Origin: Picocystis sp. L7
Lineage: Eukaryota; Chlorophyta; Picocystophyceae; Picocystales; Picocystaceae
Direction of reading: 5' to 3'
Assembly: GCA_020975725.1 (NCBI GenBank)
Contig: QXJR01000017.1
Location: 435,001 to 499,000, forward strand
Length of the DNA stretch: 64,000 nt
A model generated the notes under the pieces. That model made no database searches, was not told the DNA's origin, and worked only from the letters and a program-made list of their open reading frames with translations. Shown piece by piece: positions 42,412 through 56,000 of the stretch; position 1 is the first letter of the stretch; the number at the start of each line of letters is the position of its first letter. The translations under genes were made by a program, and so were the position numbers.

Positions 42412-44020
42412 ATGGCGGACGGAAACGAAGCGAACGTAGTGGTGGTGGAGTGCGAGAGGGATGAGAACCGATGCTGGGAGATGAAAGAGCTGCGCCAGCG
42501 GATCGCAGGATGTAGAAGGATGTTGGAGAACCTGGGCGTCGGAGGTGGGGACCGGGTTGCGGTCATGACCAGGAACCGGGCGGAGGTGATCGAGCTGCAC
42601 TTCGCAGCCGCCTCGTTGGGTTCCGTAATCGTCAACCTCAACGTCCACCTCGTGTCGCAAGAGCTCACGCACATCCTCGCGGACGCCGAGCCCGTCTGTA
42701 TTGTCGCAGAAAAGATGTACGAAGAAGTGCTTTTGGCTGCAAGAAAACGCCTTCGGATCCTATCGGCTGGCTCCATCGCAAGCCTCGTATGGCTGGAGGA
42801 CGAGACGTGCACAGACCTCGTGGAAACAGACGCCCACCAAAGCCGCGATAAAAAGCACCATGTTCAGTACGCAGTAGGTTGCGTTGACGAGGCAGGGGAG
42901 CTGTCCCTGTTTGAAGCATGGCACAGACATGCAGGATACCAGATGTACTACACCTCTGGGACGACCGGACTGCCCAAAGGGGTGCTCTTGAGCCAGCAGG
43001 TGGTGTTGTCGCACGCGGAGGGGACCATTGCCGAGATGGGCCTCGGGAGGGATGACGTTTGGGGGCACTTTGCACCCATGTTCCACCTGGTGGACGCCTT
43101 TGCGATCTATGCCATCACCTCCTTGGGGGCAAGGCACGTCGTCCCAGGGCCGTTCAATGCGAACTCTGCTCTGACCCTGATTGAGCAGGAAAGGATCACC
43201 TGCGTGAACTTTGCCTCCACCATGGTCACCATGATGATGTCCAACCCGAAACTGGACAGGGTGGACTTGTCTAGCATGCGGATTCTCTCCTGCGGAGGGT
43301 CCCCTATTCCTCCCGCCAATGTCCTTCGTGTGTTGTCCCATGTTGGGTCCAAGTTCTTTGTGTCTTATGGCATGACCGAGTGCTGCGGGAAGATCTCGAT
43401 GTCCCTGGTTTCAGAGGAGCAGCGCTTGGCACGAGAACCGGAAGGAATCCTCCGGAGCATCTGCACTTCCGGACGCCCGTTCGCGCTCTCGGATGTGAGG
43501 ATTGTGGACGACGGGGGATTGGACGTCGTCCCTGCTTCAGCCCAGGTGGGCCACGTTTGGGTGCGAGGTCACACCATGTTCCCAGGCTATTGGAAGAACG
43601 ACAGTGCCAATGCCACCTCATTTGTGGATGGATGGTTCTGCACCGGGGATATGGGGCTGGTGAACGAGGACGGTTACGTGACCATTGTGGATCGTGCAAA
43701 GGATATGATCCTCTGTGGAGGAGAGAACGTGTACTGTGCCGAGGTGGAAGCAGCGTTGCATGAGCACCCCTTCGTGCGCCAGGCAGCTGTCATCGGGGTC
43801 CCCAATCAGGTTATGGGGGAGCTGGTGGCCGCCGTGTTGGTTGTGTCCGAGCCTGTCACTCAGGCAGACATTGTGGCCTTCTGTCGTTTACGATTGTCTG
43901 AGTACAAGGTTCCTTACGTTGTAGAATTTGTGGATCAAATGCCAACCACTGGATCGGGCAAAATCTTGAAGACAAAGCTGAGGCAAGACTTTGCGAGCAT
44001 GCATGCATCCTTTGTGCCGC
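42412..44020 (+). other. PKS loading domain: acyl-CoA/fatty acyl-AMP ligase (ANL superfamily)
   Basis: Residues 1 to about 535. The ATP-binding P-loop YYTSGTTGLPKG is at about residue 179 and YGMTE at about 320. GWFCTGD and DRAKDMILCGGENVY follow at about 405-440, and the catalytic lysine motif TGSGKILK is at about 513. All adenylate-forming signatures are present, so the domain should be active. It would adenylate a free acid and pass it to the following carrier domains. Confidence 0.92.
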
Positions 44021-47000
44021 AAGTAGCAAGGAAAGAACTGCCTTCGTCTTGCTTCTCTCTGGAATGGTCAGGTTTTGACCAGGCAGCTGCACCCGAGCAG
44101 ACCAGCGACACTTGCTCTGAGACCTGGGCTTTCTTTGGCACTTTGCTTGGCCCTGTGCAGGACCTCGCTCACGAAATTGTCGATGCGGGGCAGTCCGCAG
44201 TGGTCGTGGATAAGTTTCGCAAGAGTGGAGGCAGAATCTGCCCTGGATACATGTTCGATTTGCACGAAGGAACATCGAACTGTCAACATGCTATTGCATC
44301 CTCGAGAGGACTTCTTGAAATGCTCTCGGACGAGCAGCAGGATGGCGCTCACATCTGTTTGGTTCATAGGATATTTTTGTGGGCACGGTCCACACCCCGG
44401 CTGCGCAGCCTCATGCTGGTATGCGAGTCCGAGGAACATGGATGCCGTTTCACCGATCCAACGCAGGCAGGCATGTCGGGGGCCTTCCTGTCCCTTATAG
44501 GAATGCTGCCTCATGTATCTGTTGTAGCGTTGATTGTCCCTGCGGGATTCAGCAAGGTCAAGGGCTGGAGCTTGTACAAGCTAGTACTGCAAGCCCAGCA
44601 CCATGCGCGAGATTTGCCGCCCCTAGGGTTTTGCCGCACATTCTGGGTACAGGAGGGACGGCTCCAGGTTCCTCGTCTCTTCCAGCATCCACGAAGCTTG
44701 CCCAGCAAAGGAAATGACACCACAATCTCTCGAGAATCCTTGCAAGCTGTGGTGGGTGCCGGAGAATTGGGTCTCCGTCATGTGGAGTGGTTGCTGTTTG
44801 AGTGTGAGTGCAGGAACGTTGTCCTATTGGGCACCCTGGAGGAGGAACAAAAAGTGGAACAGCTCCAGGACACAGCCACCCCCACAGGCTCGGTGTTGCG
44901 AGCATTCCTGTGTAGCACTCTGGACACGTGTACTCTAGAGCGGATTTTCAGGTTCCTTGCTACAACTGGCAGTGTGGATAGCATCTTCTTTGCTACGGAA
45001 TGCGGAAGTTCCCGGGAAAGCATTGGTCTTACCACTCGCTGCATAGCGGAGCAAACTGCCCCACGCATCAGCACCATCAAGTGCCTGCTGGCTGCCTTGC
45101 GCCGCCTCAGTGTCGTTGTGGGCACGTTTTATCTACCCATGAGCTCTACAGCCATGCCTCCCTCGTTTTGCTCGACAGTACTGCATGCAGCAGATCAGGA
45201 AGCAGCTGCCCTGCTTGCTGGAGCAGGAGAGGTCTTTTTGCGCTGTTACTGCCTCTACTGGGCAGTTCAAGAGTCCTTCGCGGACCACGGACACGAGGGC
45301 TTGGATCTGAGACTGCAGTCTAAGCTGGATGTGCCAACAGCGTTGGAGTGGTACTCACATTTGCCATCTTGTTCCCATCAATCAGTGGACACTGTCTGCA
45401 TACTACCTGAAGACTGGGGGAAGTTCCTTGCAGGCACATTTTCCGGCGATGGGGCCCAACAACCTGCAACGGTGGACCCCACGAGAACGCCGCAGAACAT
45501 GAAGGCGACAATCCACAAGATTCTTTCCGAGGTTCTCGGTTCCTTTTCAGGATCCGACAGTGAGCCACTGATGGCGGCTGGGTTGACCTCCTTGGCAGCC
45601 ATTAGGCTGACAGAGCTGTTGGGGGAAAACCTGGGCGTCGAGCTGCCCACCACATTGGTATTTGACTACCCTTCCATTGAGTTGATGGCACAGCACATTT
45701 CTACTTTCTACGACATCGATCGCACGGAGGCTCAATCCACAGGGGAGGGGCATGTCCTCGAGCGCGTGTTAGCTTGCATTGAGGAGTTGGTGGGGCGACC
45801 CGTGGAGAGCTCGGAGCCCTTGATGTCCGTGGGTTTGACGTCTCTGGCAGCCGTGAGACTGGCAGACAGCCTCTCTGAGATATTTGGCAAGGATCTCCCA
45901 ACCACGATAGGCTTTGACTATCCTACTGCTGCAGCCATCAGCGCTTTCGTTGCCGAGCAAGGCCATGGACCATCGACTATTTCACCAGTTGCGAGGGAGG
46001 CGGTGCCTGCCCCTACAGAGAGCAAGGCATCGTCCGCAGCAATTTGGAGCACAGCATCGCACACGCCAACTGGATACGAATTCAACAAGCACAATGTGAC
46101 ACGCTCCACAGATGGTATTTCCTGTGTGCCATACGAGCGCTGGTCACTTGCTGAAGGAAGCATGCCCTTTGGTGGTTTTCTCACTGATGTGGACAGATTT
46201 GAGGCTCCAACGTTTGGACTCTCAACCGCAGAGTCCACAGTGATGGATCCCCAGCAGCGGCTTCTTCTTGAGTGCTCGTTGGAAGCTTTGATGCCTGTTT
46301 CATCGATGTATGAGGAAGTCGTAGGGCGTCTCGCAGGCTCCTTTGTTGGTATATCCATGGTGGAGTATGCTTTGCTCCTGCGCCTCTTCGGCTACCCTCT
46401 GACAGCCTACACTGCCACTGGTGGTCATCTGGCTGTTGCAGCTGGTCGTTTGTCCTACACCTTTGGCTTTCGCGGACCCGCACTGTCAATTGACACGGCA
46501 TGCTCAGCTTCTCTGGTTGCCGCTCATCTGGGTCGGGAAAGCATCTCGTTGGGTAGATCTTCCTCCGCCCTGGTGAGTGGCGTGAATCTGATGCTGCATC
46601 CTCACTGGACGAATGCTTGCAACCAGGCCGGCATGTTATCTTTGGACGGGCGGTGCAAGACCTTGGACCAAGGTGCCAATGGATATGTGCGCGCAGAGGC
46701 ATGTGTGTCGATGCTGTTTGGGCGACCGGACGATTCGCCTTGCTCGCACGGTGTAGTCCTTGCTGCACTGCTGGGATCTTCTGTGAATCAGGACGGGCGT
46801 TCCAGTTCCTTAACCGCTCCTAACGGCCCATCCCAACAAGATGTCATTCGCGGGGCACTCTCAAGCAGTGGTACCTTCCCTGGAGAAGTCTTACAGCTCC
46901 AGATGCACGGCACGGGCACTGCACTGGGAGATCCCATTGAGATTGGCGCAGCCAGTGCCGTTTTGCTTCAAGGTAGGGAGGGGTTCCCGTTGTCTGCAAC

Positions 47001-50000
47001 GTCCAAGAAGTCTCATATCGGACATGCAGAACCAGCTGCAGGCGTTGTTGGTCTGATGAAGCTGGCATCAGATGTCACGAAGAGTACACTTGGTGCCACT
47101 CTCCATCTTCGTACTCTGAACCCGTTTGTTGTGAGTGCCATGGATAAGGGAGGCTGCATGGCGTTCCCCCGGATCGACAGTGTTTCTGTCCGGGTTCAAG
47201 CCAGCCCAGCTTTTAGCATCAGCGCGTTTGCTTTTCAGGGAACAAACGCCCATGCGATTGGAGGGTGCCACGTCCAGGAGGTGCTCAGTGGGTCTGAGGT
47301 TGCTCCCAGCTTGCGCAAGTTCCCAGCCAGCGGTTCCAGCTTTTGGGCGGTCCCCACCCCTCACCCTCTAGTGGGGCAGTTTCTCAGCAGTAGCTTGGCC
47401 GTGGGCAACAACGTAGCAGTGTACGAAACCCAGCTTACCAGTCCAAGCCTTGCCTACTTGTTTGATCATCGGATTCGTGGGAGGCCCTTGTTTCCAGCAA
47501 CTGGATTTCTAGAGAGTGCCCTGGCTGCCTCGCAGACATCTGTCACATCCTTGCCACAGCGTGTTGGTGTTGGCAATGTGTCTATCTCGTCCCCCTTGAT
47601 CATGGGTTCTACACCTGGGCAGACCACAAGCTGTGTTGTGTTGACCATATCTGAACATGGACATGTTTCTACCTACTCATCCGCTGGAAGGAGTTCATCC
47701 ACTGAAGGCTTGAACGACCCGCACGCCACTGGTACTATCCACTGCATCCTGGATAGAGCACAGGTCCCAAATGGTTCAAAGCCACGGGTCCCGGGGATTC
47801 TGCCAACGCAATCACCCATGCCAAAGCAAGCAGTTCTAAGCGAGTATTTCAGTCCTCGCGAGTCCATCTCGCTACCTTATGGTGCCCATCCTGCAGTGTT
47901 GGATGCGGCATGCTTGCAGCTCAATGTTCTGAGAATGGGGAAGGGCGAGACTGCGCTTCCAGTAGCGTCTCGCTTCTACTCGGTGGCCGAAAGCATGAAA
48001 GACGTGGCAAGCGGCCACGGCTTGAAGGTGGATGCAAGCGAGCAGACAAGGGGTTCCCATACAGAGAGCTTGCTTGCTCTGCTACGTCCTAGTGGCCCAG
48101 CTGGTGCGGTATTGGCAGGCCTCCAGGTGAGATCCGTGCGGCAGCAACCGGTGAGAGAAACTGCCCTGCAGTGTGTGGATTGCTTGTACGAGACAAGCTG
48201 GGAAGTTTCATCACACGACCACCCCCAACCTCCTTCAGAAACGGCCATGCAGAAGCAAGCTTGGTGGACCAGTACCATGAAACGGAACAGTTTGAGCAGG
48301 CATTTTGCATCCATGTTTTCCTCGATCCAGGCTGGGCTACCAAGTCTGGAGGAGAAGCACACCATACAAGCCCCTGAATTTGCGAACCTCTCTCATGGGC
48401 TGAAGCACTGGACAGACCTGCACAGCCTATCGGGAAGTGGCGTAAGAAGCCTCTTACGCGTCCTTGCTCAAGAGGACAAGTCTTTGGAGCTCAGCATCAA
48501 TGAAGACCCAGCAGCAGATACAATCCAAGTCGATTTGTGCAGATCAACTCATGCAAAAAGTGGCTGCTTTTCTGACATCCGCAAGGCCATAGGAGCCCTC
48601 CTCTGCCACGGACACCTGCACAAGAGTCCGAAACAATACACCCCTGCCAGGTTCCAGTTGCGTCCCTCACCACGTGGATCACTTTCAGGTCTCAAGCAGA
48701 TGTTGGAGGCACCGGAGCCTGGTATGCTCGAAGTGCGCGTGATGGCTGTCGGTTTGAACTTCCGTGACGTGTTGAACGTTTTGGGCATGTATCCTGGGGA
48801 TCCGGGTCCTCCCGGTGGGGACTGTTCCTGCGTCCGTTCCTCTGGCGGCGGTTTCCACTCGGTGGGCGAGTCCGTGTTTGGTCTCTCTTCGGGTTGCCTT
48901 GGCACGCACAGCGTGGCTTGGCGCGAGAGCCTTGCTCCCATGCCCTTGGGTATGACGTTTGAGGAGGCGGCCACCATGCCCACTGTGTTTGTGACGGTGG
49001 ACATGTCTCTTCGTCGCTCTTGTGGCATGTTGCCTATGGACGGCGTGTTGGTCCATGCCGCTTCTGGTGGCGTGGGTCTTGCTGCCCTTCAGTTGGTCCC
49101 CTCGTTTGGTGCCCGTGCGTTTTCTACGGCGGGTCAGCCCACGAAGCGCGCTTTGCTTCGTGGTTTGGGTTCCGTTGGCGTTTGCAGTTCTCGCGACACT
49201 CGTTTTGTGGATTCCTTCAGCCAATTGGGTGGCGTTGGTTTGGTTTTGAACTCCCTTACGTCTACGGGCCTGGTGGGTGCTTCTCTGTCTTGCCTTGTCC
49301 CTTGCGGTCGTTTTGTGGAGATTGGCAAGCGCGACGTGTGGAGCGTGGCGGCTTGTTCGATGGAGCGTGTTGACGTGAGCTACGGTTTGGTTGCGGTTGA
49401 CTTTCTTCCCCCTCGCGTGGTAGGGGACGCTCTTTGCAGCTTGTCTCGCGCTTGCTGCCTTGGTTTGGTCCAGGCCTTGACCCACATCGTCCATGGCATG
49501 GGTTCGACCAGCTCTGCCTTGCGTCAGATGTCCCAGGCGAAGCACGTGGGCAAGGTGGTGGTTCGTTCTCCTTGCAGTTCGGTGTTGGTTCCTTGGGGTC
49601 GCACGTCCTTGACGGGCGGCACGGGCGCCTTGGGTTCTTTGGTCGCGTGTTGGTTGGTGGAGCAGGGTCAGGTTCGCGTTCAGCTTCTGGGTCGCACGGG
49701 TCGCGTCTCTTCTTCGACCTCCCTGTCTGTTCTGGGCTGGGGGGGTGCGGTGGAGTCCCTTCGCGCGGACGCTTCCAGCTCGGAGGAGTGTTTGCGTTCC
49801 CTTTGGGGTGGTTTGCTTGGTTCGACTCCCCTCTGGGGTTTGATGCACGCCGGCGGTGTGTTGATGGACTGCACGGTGTCGAACCAGACGGTTTCTACGG
49901 TCCGCGGCGTGTTTGGTCCCAAGGTGTCTTCCATGCAGTGGTTGGAGTCCTTTGGCGTTGGTTTTCCCTTGGGCAGTTCCGTTTTGTTCTCTTCTGTGGC

Positions 50001-53000
50001 TTCCCTTTTGGGTTCCCCGGGTCAGTCGAACTACAGCGCGGCCAACGCCGCATTGGACGCTTGGGCCCACGCCCAGCGTTTGCGCGGTGGGGTGGCGGTG
50101 AGCGTTCAGTGGGGTGCATGGGCCGGGGGCGGCATGGCCGGATCCAATGCTGCCGTCTTGAAAAGAATGGAACGATCAGGGATGGGCACTATTCCTGTAG
50201 ATGTCGGCCTGTCAGCATTTCAGACTGCTCTCCTCAGCATTCCTTTTTCGGGGATGTGCATTGCGCAGGAATGTGTTTTCTGTGTGAATAGCTTTAGCTG
50301 GGATCGGTTTTTATCGCAGTTTAGAGGATCTGAAGGTTTTTTTGATGATTTTGTTGTGCTGAGTGACGTTGTACCAGCAGTGGACTTGGAGGTCACTTCA
50401 TCTGTTTCTGCTCCAAGTGCAGGGAGAGCGAGTAGGAATGAATTGGTTGCTACTATCAGTTCTTCAGTCAAATCGCTCCTCGGAGAAGAGGTGGACCCAA
50501 GCCACCCACTCCTTGATGCGGGGTTGGACTCGCTGAGCGCAGTAGAATTCAGGACCGTGCTCTCTTCTGCCCTTGGTCTTGACTTACCGAGCACTCTTGT
50601 GTTTGATTACCCTTCAGTGGATGAAATTGCTGAGTTCCTTTTGGTCACATGTGTGCAGGATGCTGATGCACAAGCGGTGGAAAAGGGCCCGGCTGCTGTC
50701 CCTGCCAATGAATGTCTCCGGTCTAACGTCATGGTTTGTGGCAATGTTGTTCGTAGTGCCTCTCCCAATTCCCACGTTGGAAGTTGCACAGCCGACAGGA
50801 TTCATAGAATTCACCTGACGAGATGGGATTTGGATGACTGTTCTGGCTTCTTGGCTGGCACATTGCAGGCACAGTTCAGCTCTCTTGTCCCTGACATAGA
50901 AGGGTTTGATGCAGGGGTCTTTGGACTGACCAGTATGGAGGGGATGTTGATGGATCCACAGCACCGCATCTTGTTCGAAACATTCATGGAGTGCTTTCCT
51001 GGCGGAGACACTCACCTAGTCTCAAAGCCTTGCGGTGTTTTTGTGGGGATATCTTGGACAGAATATGCAAAGATGCTTGCTGCCCTTCCTGAAGTGAGCA
51101 CTACAGCATTCACATCAACAGGCAATGCACTGAGCGTAGCAGCAGGCAGAATCTCCTATATGTTTGGACTCAAAGGTCCCTCTCTTAGCGTGGACACTGC
51201 ATGCTCGTCATCTTTGGTGGCCATGCACACTGGCCTGGGCAACATTCATCTCCATTTCTGCTCATCAGCATCCATTTCAGGGGTAAACCTCACCCTGCAA
51301 CCTAGTACAACCGCCCTTTTCAAGAGTGCAGGCATGTTGGCTCCGGACGGTCGCTGCAAGACTTTGGATTCCGGTGCAGATGGCTACGTTAGGTGTGAAG
51401 CTTGTGTGAGTCTCTTTCTGAGCTCTGAGAGTACTAGCTACTCCACCGCTTTGCTGGCGACGTTCGTAAACCAGGACGGTCGCAGCAGCTCTCTGACGGC
51501 CCCCAATGGCCCTTCTCAACAGGAGGCCGTGCGCAGTGCCCTTCGCCTGGCCGGTGTGCCCCCGCACGAGCTGGACATGGTTCAGATGCACGGCACGGGT
51601 ACTTCCTTGGGCGATCCCATTGAGGTGGGTGCTTTGAGTGCGGTGGTTTTGGGTGCCTCCTGTACGTCTCCTCGTTGTCCCTTGGTGTTGACGGCCGGCA
51701 AGTCGGGGACTGGGCACACGGAGCCCGCGGCCGGTTTGCTTGGCGTTTCCAAGGCCTTCTTGGGTCTTTCCCAGGCCGAGTGTCTCCCTATCCTCCACTT
51801 GCGCATGGTGAATCCTCACGTGTCTTCTGCCCTTTCCATGGCGGAGAAGCACGGGGGTGGTTTGGGGACGTCTTGTCTGATGCCTCGCGAGGGTAGCAGC
51901 CTTCCTCTGGGTCCTTCTTCCCAGCCACTGACCAGCGGGGTGAGCGCTTTTGCCTTTCAGGGCACGAACGCCCACGCTCTGCTTGGTCTTGGCAGCACGG
52001 TCGCTTGCTCTGGCAGCGGGTCTCCGGCTGGCGGGGTTCGAGCCTGGCACCGCGAGCGTCACTGGGTCTGGCCTCGTCCCCACGCCTTGGTGCATCGTGC
52101 ACCCCTGTCCAGTGGCAGCACGCAGACCCTAGAGGTACGCCTGGACAAATCCTTGGCTTCCTCTCTGTGGGACCACCGCGTGCAAGGCCAGGCCATCTTT
52201 CCCGGTGCAGGGTACTTGGAGCTGGCATCCTGTGTAGGAGGGTACCTTTCAGAAATCAGGGATGGCTTGGTTGGTCTTTTGTTTGCAGGAGTTGCAATTC
52301 CTGCGCCCCTGCTGCTTCCGGACCTTTCATCTTCTCCATGGGTGACACAGAGTTTTCTTGTCTCTGTGTCTTTGCATGACAGTGTTGTTTTGGCACATTC
52401 TATCCCGGTTGGGGACCGAAAGACATTGCACCTTTCCGGTAGATTTGAGAACATCTTTGACCGCCCAGCTGTCCACTCTTCCCTGAAGAAAGTGTGTCGC
52501 GCGTTTATGGTTAGTGGAGAGAAGGGAGTAAATGCATCTAACGGCGTTCTCAGCTCCATGTCAGAGGCTGTTCTTAGCAACTCTCCTGAGGAACTAGGTT
52601 GCATTGTTCCACCTGCCCTCCTGGATTCATCCTTCCAGCTAGCTACTGAAGCCGTCCAGCGTACAACAGAATCCAGCGTGACCCATGTTCCCTCCAAGAT
52701 CGATTCGTATCTTTGCAGCAGAAGGTCTGGGTTTCGATCAGGACATTCTTTGACTTCAAAGGAGTCGACTCCAGCTTCAACCATGTCGAAACGAGCTCCA
52801 TCCCTAGTGAGCTCCCACAGCCTATGGGGGCACTGCGGGTCGTTCCTTGCCCATGTACATAATCTTGAATCCAGGGCGATCCTGCTTGAGAAAGTTCTGC
52901 CGACTGTTGAGGGCTTGGCTGAGATGCGTTGCCTCTACCAGCTCGAGTGGCAATGTACTGCCTCGATGGATCATCAAGATGCTGAGCTTGGTTGTTGTTT

Positions 53001-56000
53001 CGCAGGATTCCATTCCCAGAAAATCTGCACTTCCAATTTCTTGGCTAAAATGCTCAGCGTTTTCCAGGGAGAGAAAGTTAGATCAGCTCATACAAGAAGC
53101 ACTTCTAGCACAACACAGCACACGCCTTCAACGCCATACTTGGGATGTGGTAAAAGCTTGAACAGCTCCATTATGTGGGCGTTCCTTCGCAGCATGGCAG
53201 AAGAAAACGCTCGCCTCCAGATAGCTGGAACAACACAAGCAGACATGCAAAGCCAAGGTCCATCCCACACACTTCAGGATGAAGGCTCATACCCTGTACA
53301 TCTGAATGCAAACGCTTGGCATCAGGCTACACTCTGCAGCAGTGCTGCCCACAGTTTCCCGGACAAGTTCCGCTTGTTCCCGGTTCCTCGTGGTTCTTTG
53401 GGCAGCCTTCGTCCTCTCCCACTGGAAGCGTCCCCGTTGGGTTCTTTGCGCGTGCGCGTGATGGCTGTCGGTTTGAACTTCCGCGAAGTCCTAAATGTTT
53501 TGGGCATGTATCCTGGGGATCCGGGTCCTCCCGGTGGGGACTGTTCCTGCGTCCGTTCCTCTGGCGGCGGTTTCCACTCGGTGGGCGAGTCCGTGTTTGG
53601 TCTCTCTTCGGGTTGCCTTGGCACGCACAGCGTGGCTTGGCAAGGGAGCCTTGCTCCCATGCCCTTGGGTATGACATTTGAGGAGGCGGCCACCATACCC
53701 ACTGTGTTTGTGACGGTGGACATGTCTCTACGCCGTTGTTGTGGCATGTTGCCTATGGACGGCGTGTTGGTCCATGCCGCTTCTGGTGGCGTGGGTCTTG
53801 CTGCCCTTCAGTTGGTCCCCTCGTTTGGTGCCCGTGCGTTTTCTACGGCGGGTCAGCCCACGAAGCGCGCTTTGCTTCGTGGTTTGGGTTCCGTTGGCGT
53901 TTGCAGTTCTCGCGACACTCGTTTTGTGGATTCCTTCAGCCAATTGGGTGGCGTTGGTTTGGTTTTGAACTCCCTTACGTCTACGGGCCTGGTGGGTGCT
54001 TCTCTGTCTTGCCTTGTCCCTTGCGGTCGTTTTGTGGAGATTGGCAAGCGCGACGTGTGGAGCGTGGCGGCTTGTTCGATGGAGCGTGTTGACGTGAGCT
54101 ACGGTTTGGTTGCGGTTGACTTTCTTCCCCCTCGCGTGGTAGGGGACGCTCTTTGCAGCTTGTCTCGCGCTTGCTGCCTTGGTTTGGTCCAGGCCTTGAC
54201 CCACATCGTCCATGGCATGGGTTCGACCAGCTCTGCCTTGCGTCAGATGTCCCAGGCGAAGCACGTGGGCAAGGTGGTGGTTCGTTCTCCTTGCAGTTCG
54301 GTGTTGGTTCCTTGGGGTCGCACGTCCTTGACGGGCGGCACGGGCGCCTTGGGTTCTTTGGTCGCGTGTTGGTTGGTGGAGCAGGGTCAGGTTCGCGTTC
54401 AGCTTCTGGGTCGCACGGGTCGCGTCTCTTCTTCGACCTCCCTGTCTGTTCTGGGCTGGGGGGGTGCGGTGGAGTCCCTTCGCGCGGACGCTTCCAGCTC
54501 GGAGGAGTGTTTGCGTTCCCTTTGGGGTGGTTTGCTTGGTTCGACTCCCCTCTGGGGTTTGATGCACGCCGGCGGTGTGTTGATGGACTGCACGGTGTCG
54601 AACCAGACGGTTTCTACGGTCCGCGGCGTGTTTGGTCCCAAGGTGTCTTCCATGCAGTGGTTGGAGTCCTTTGGCGTTGGTTTTCCCTTGGGCAGTTCCG
54701 TTTTGTTCTCTTCTGTGGCTTCCCTTTTGGGTTCCCCGGGTCAGACGAACTACAGCGCGGCCAACGCCGCATTGGACGCTTGGGCCCACGCCCAGCGTTT
54801 GCGCGGTGGGGTGGCGGTGAGCGTTCAGTGGGGTGCATGGGCCGGGGGCGGCATGGCCACCCAGGATTCCAGCACGGCGCTTCGCGTGGAGCGCACGGGC
54901 ATGGGGGTTTTGTCTGCGGACGATGGCCTTGGTGCGCTTCGGGGTGTGTTGTTGGAGGCGGGTTCCCGCGCTTGTTCTTCTTTGGGTTGGGGCGGTCAGT
55001 TTGCTGCGGTCCCTTTTGTTTGGGATCGTTTCCTTCAGCGTGTTAGTTCGGTTAGCCCTCTGTTTTTGGAGTTTGCGGACCAGCTTCCTTCTAGCATCTT
55101 CTTGGGCGAGGAGTCTTCCTCTCTGGGAGTTTCTGGTGCGTCTCACGAGGGTGGTAGGCTTTCCGGTCTGAGTGCAGCAGATCGCCGCGCGCAGCTTGCA
55201 AGCCAGGTTCAAGATACCGTGCGCCAGGTGATGGGCACGGAGGTGGATGCGGATGAGCCTTTGATGGCGGCAGGTTTGGACTCTTTGAGTGCGGTGGAGG
55301 TTCGCAATGGGATTGAGCGATCAGTGGGTTTGGAGCTTCCCGGGACGCTTGTGTTTGACTACCCGTCGATTTCTGCCATCTCCGTGTACTTGGAGGAATG
55401 TTTGGGCGTTGGCGAGGATGAAGTTGGCTTGTCCTTCCCCGCTTCCGTTGTCCCCGGTGAGGTGCAGGATTCAACGTTGGAATCCTCGGTATTTGTGGGC
55501 AGCATTTGCAGTCGTTTCCCCGGCGGCGATGTTGGGGGTGCGGTGGACGCGCGCCCCCTTGATGGGATCGGCGTGGTGTTATACGAGCGTTGGGACGTGG
55601 ATTCTGTTTCTACAGAGGCCCCCGCTCGTTTTGCAGGCAACCTGAGGTGCGCGGACTTGTTTGACGGTGCCTTGTATGGTGTGTCTTCCACGGAAGCCTC
55701 TCTGATGGACCCCCAGCAGCGCTTGCTTTTGGAGTCGGCGCTTTGCAGCTTGACCTCCTGCCCTGGGCGTGTCTCTTTGTCCAGCACGGGTGCCTTTGTG
55801 GGCATCTCTGGCACGGACTACGGCAAGCTGGTGTCTCTTTCCAGGCATACAGCTGGTCCTTATACGGCCTCGGGGGGCACCTTGAGCGTTGCATGTGGTC
55901 GTCTCTCTTACACGTACGGCTGGAAGGGCGCTGCTTTGAGCGTGGACACGGCCTGTTCCTCCTCTTTGGTTGCCACCCACGTGTCGTTTTCTAGCATCCG

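Noticed and set aside
44020-50650. Hidden acyltransferase domain in module 1
   Set aside because: No GHSxG motif or AT-like stretch lies between KS1 and DH1, or in the linkers of modules 2-4; KS runs straight into the DH hot-dog motif WDHRVQG or FDHRIRG.
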